A stretch of DNA of 6,314 bases, from positions 1-6,314 of the forward strand of contig JAQGLQ010000260.1 of the NCBI GenBank assembly GCA_028292785.1. Reading direction: 5' to 3'. Positions 6,206-6,314 of the stretch are shown here, piece after piece (within the stretch, counting starts at the first letter, position 1; each line of letters opens with the position of its first letter). A program made the translations under genes and the position numbers. The DNA comes from Noviherbaspirillum sp. (GTDB lineage: Bacteria > Pseudomonadota > Gammaproteobacteria > Burkholderiales > Burkholderiaceae). The notes under the pieces were generated by a model. The model searched no databases and was not told the origin of the DNA. It saw only the letters and a program-made list of their open reading frames with translations.

Positions 6206-6314
6206 ATGATAAAAACACTGATGGCGTGTTCATTGGCGGCTGTGCTCGCAGCATGCGGCGGCGGTGGAGATAGCGGTGGTGGCAATAGCGGCGGCAGCGC
6301 AAACCTGAGCGGCG
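6206..6314 (+). CDS. Glycine-rich putative lipoprotein, cut by the window end
   Basis: Only the first 36 codons are visible. A short signal peptide MIKTLMACSLAAVLAAC carries a lipobox L-A-A-C with Cys17 as the lipidation site. It is followed by a Gly/Ser/Asn-rich stretch (GGGGDSGGGNSGGSANLSG), a flexible tether common in betaproteobacterial surface lipoproteins. The functional domain lies beyond the window, so no role can be given. The Shine-Dalgarno GGGGAG (6194-6199) is 6 bases before the ATG, which makes the start secure. It is preceded by a 245-base intergenic region, so it probably has its own promoter. Confidence 0.85.
   Translation, partial: MIKTLMACSLAAVLAACGGGGDSGGGNSGGSANLSG

Noticed and set aside
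5646..6302. Minus-strand ORF of 218 codons at the right end
   Set aside because: It runs antisense through both the recognisable methyltransferase C-terminus and the start of the lipoprotein gene, so it cannot be preferred over them.
3875..6314. Insertion sequence, integrase or CRISPR array in the accessory half
   Set aside because: No transposase or recombinase motifs, no terminal inverted repeats and no regularly spaced repeats; the only clear repeat is a two-copy coding fragment.

Overview
The window looks like a betaproteobacterial chromosome segment, probably Burkholderiales and perhaps Oxalobacteraceae. This rests on the gene order rnpA-yidD-yidC-mnmE, the GC-rich codon use of these genes, and protein features such as the YidC start [10 protein letters not shown] and a lysine at the conserved basic position of the insertase core. 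I recognise the families from memory; no search was run. In most bacteria this gene set lies near dnaA and the replication origin, but the window itself does not show the origin.

Left half (1-3874): a conserved housekeeping block, all on the + strand. It holds the 3' part of rnpA (the start lies before base 1), yidD overlapping it by 4 bases, yidC, a strong rho-independent terminator, and then mnmE. RnpA helps mature tRNA, YidD and YidC insert membrane proteins, and MnmE modifies the tRNA wobble uridine. mnmE starts at 2492, not at the in-frame TTG at 2435, which lies inside the terminator hairpin.

Right half (3875-6314): a looser accessory region with short genes and gene debris. It contains a small secreted Cys/His-rich protein on the + strand (4110-4364). 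Convergent to it is a small SlyB-like lipoprotein on the - strand (4419-4778). Next comes an approximately 360-base stretch with a decayed partial copy of a methyltransferase gene, then a 43-codon ORF of unknown nature that ends directly in a terminator. After that lies a methyltransferase gene broken by an internal deletion (5366-5960), and the start of a glycine-rich lipoprotein gene that runs off the window.

The most interesting points are these. The 3' end of mnmE is a known integration hotspot in other bacteria, and here its last codons differ in usage from the rest of the gene, with accessory DNA starting right after it. A stretch of about 50 bases at 4931-4982 is duplicated at 5462-5515, in the same strand and protein frame, which points to two degenerate methyltransferase copies. 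I found no complete new system, no integrase, no CRISPR array and no RNA gene in the window.
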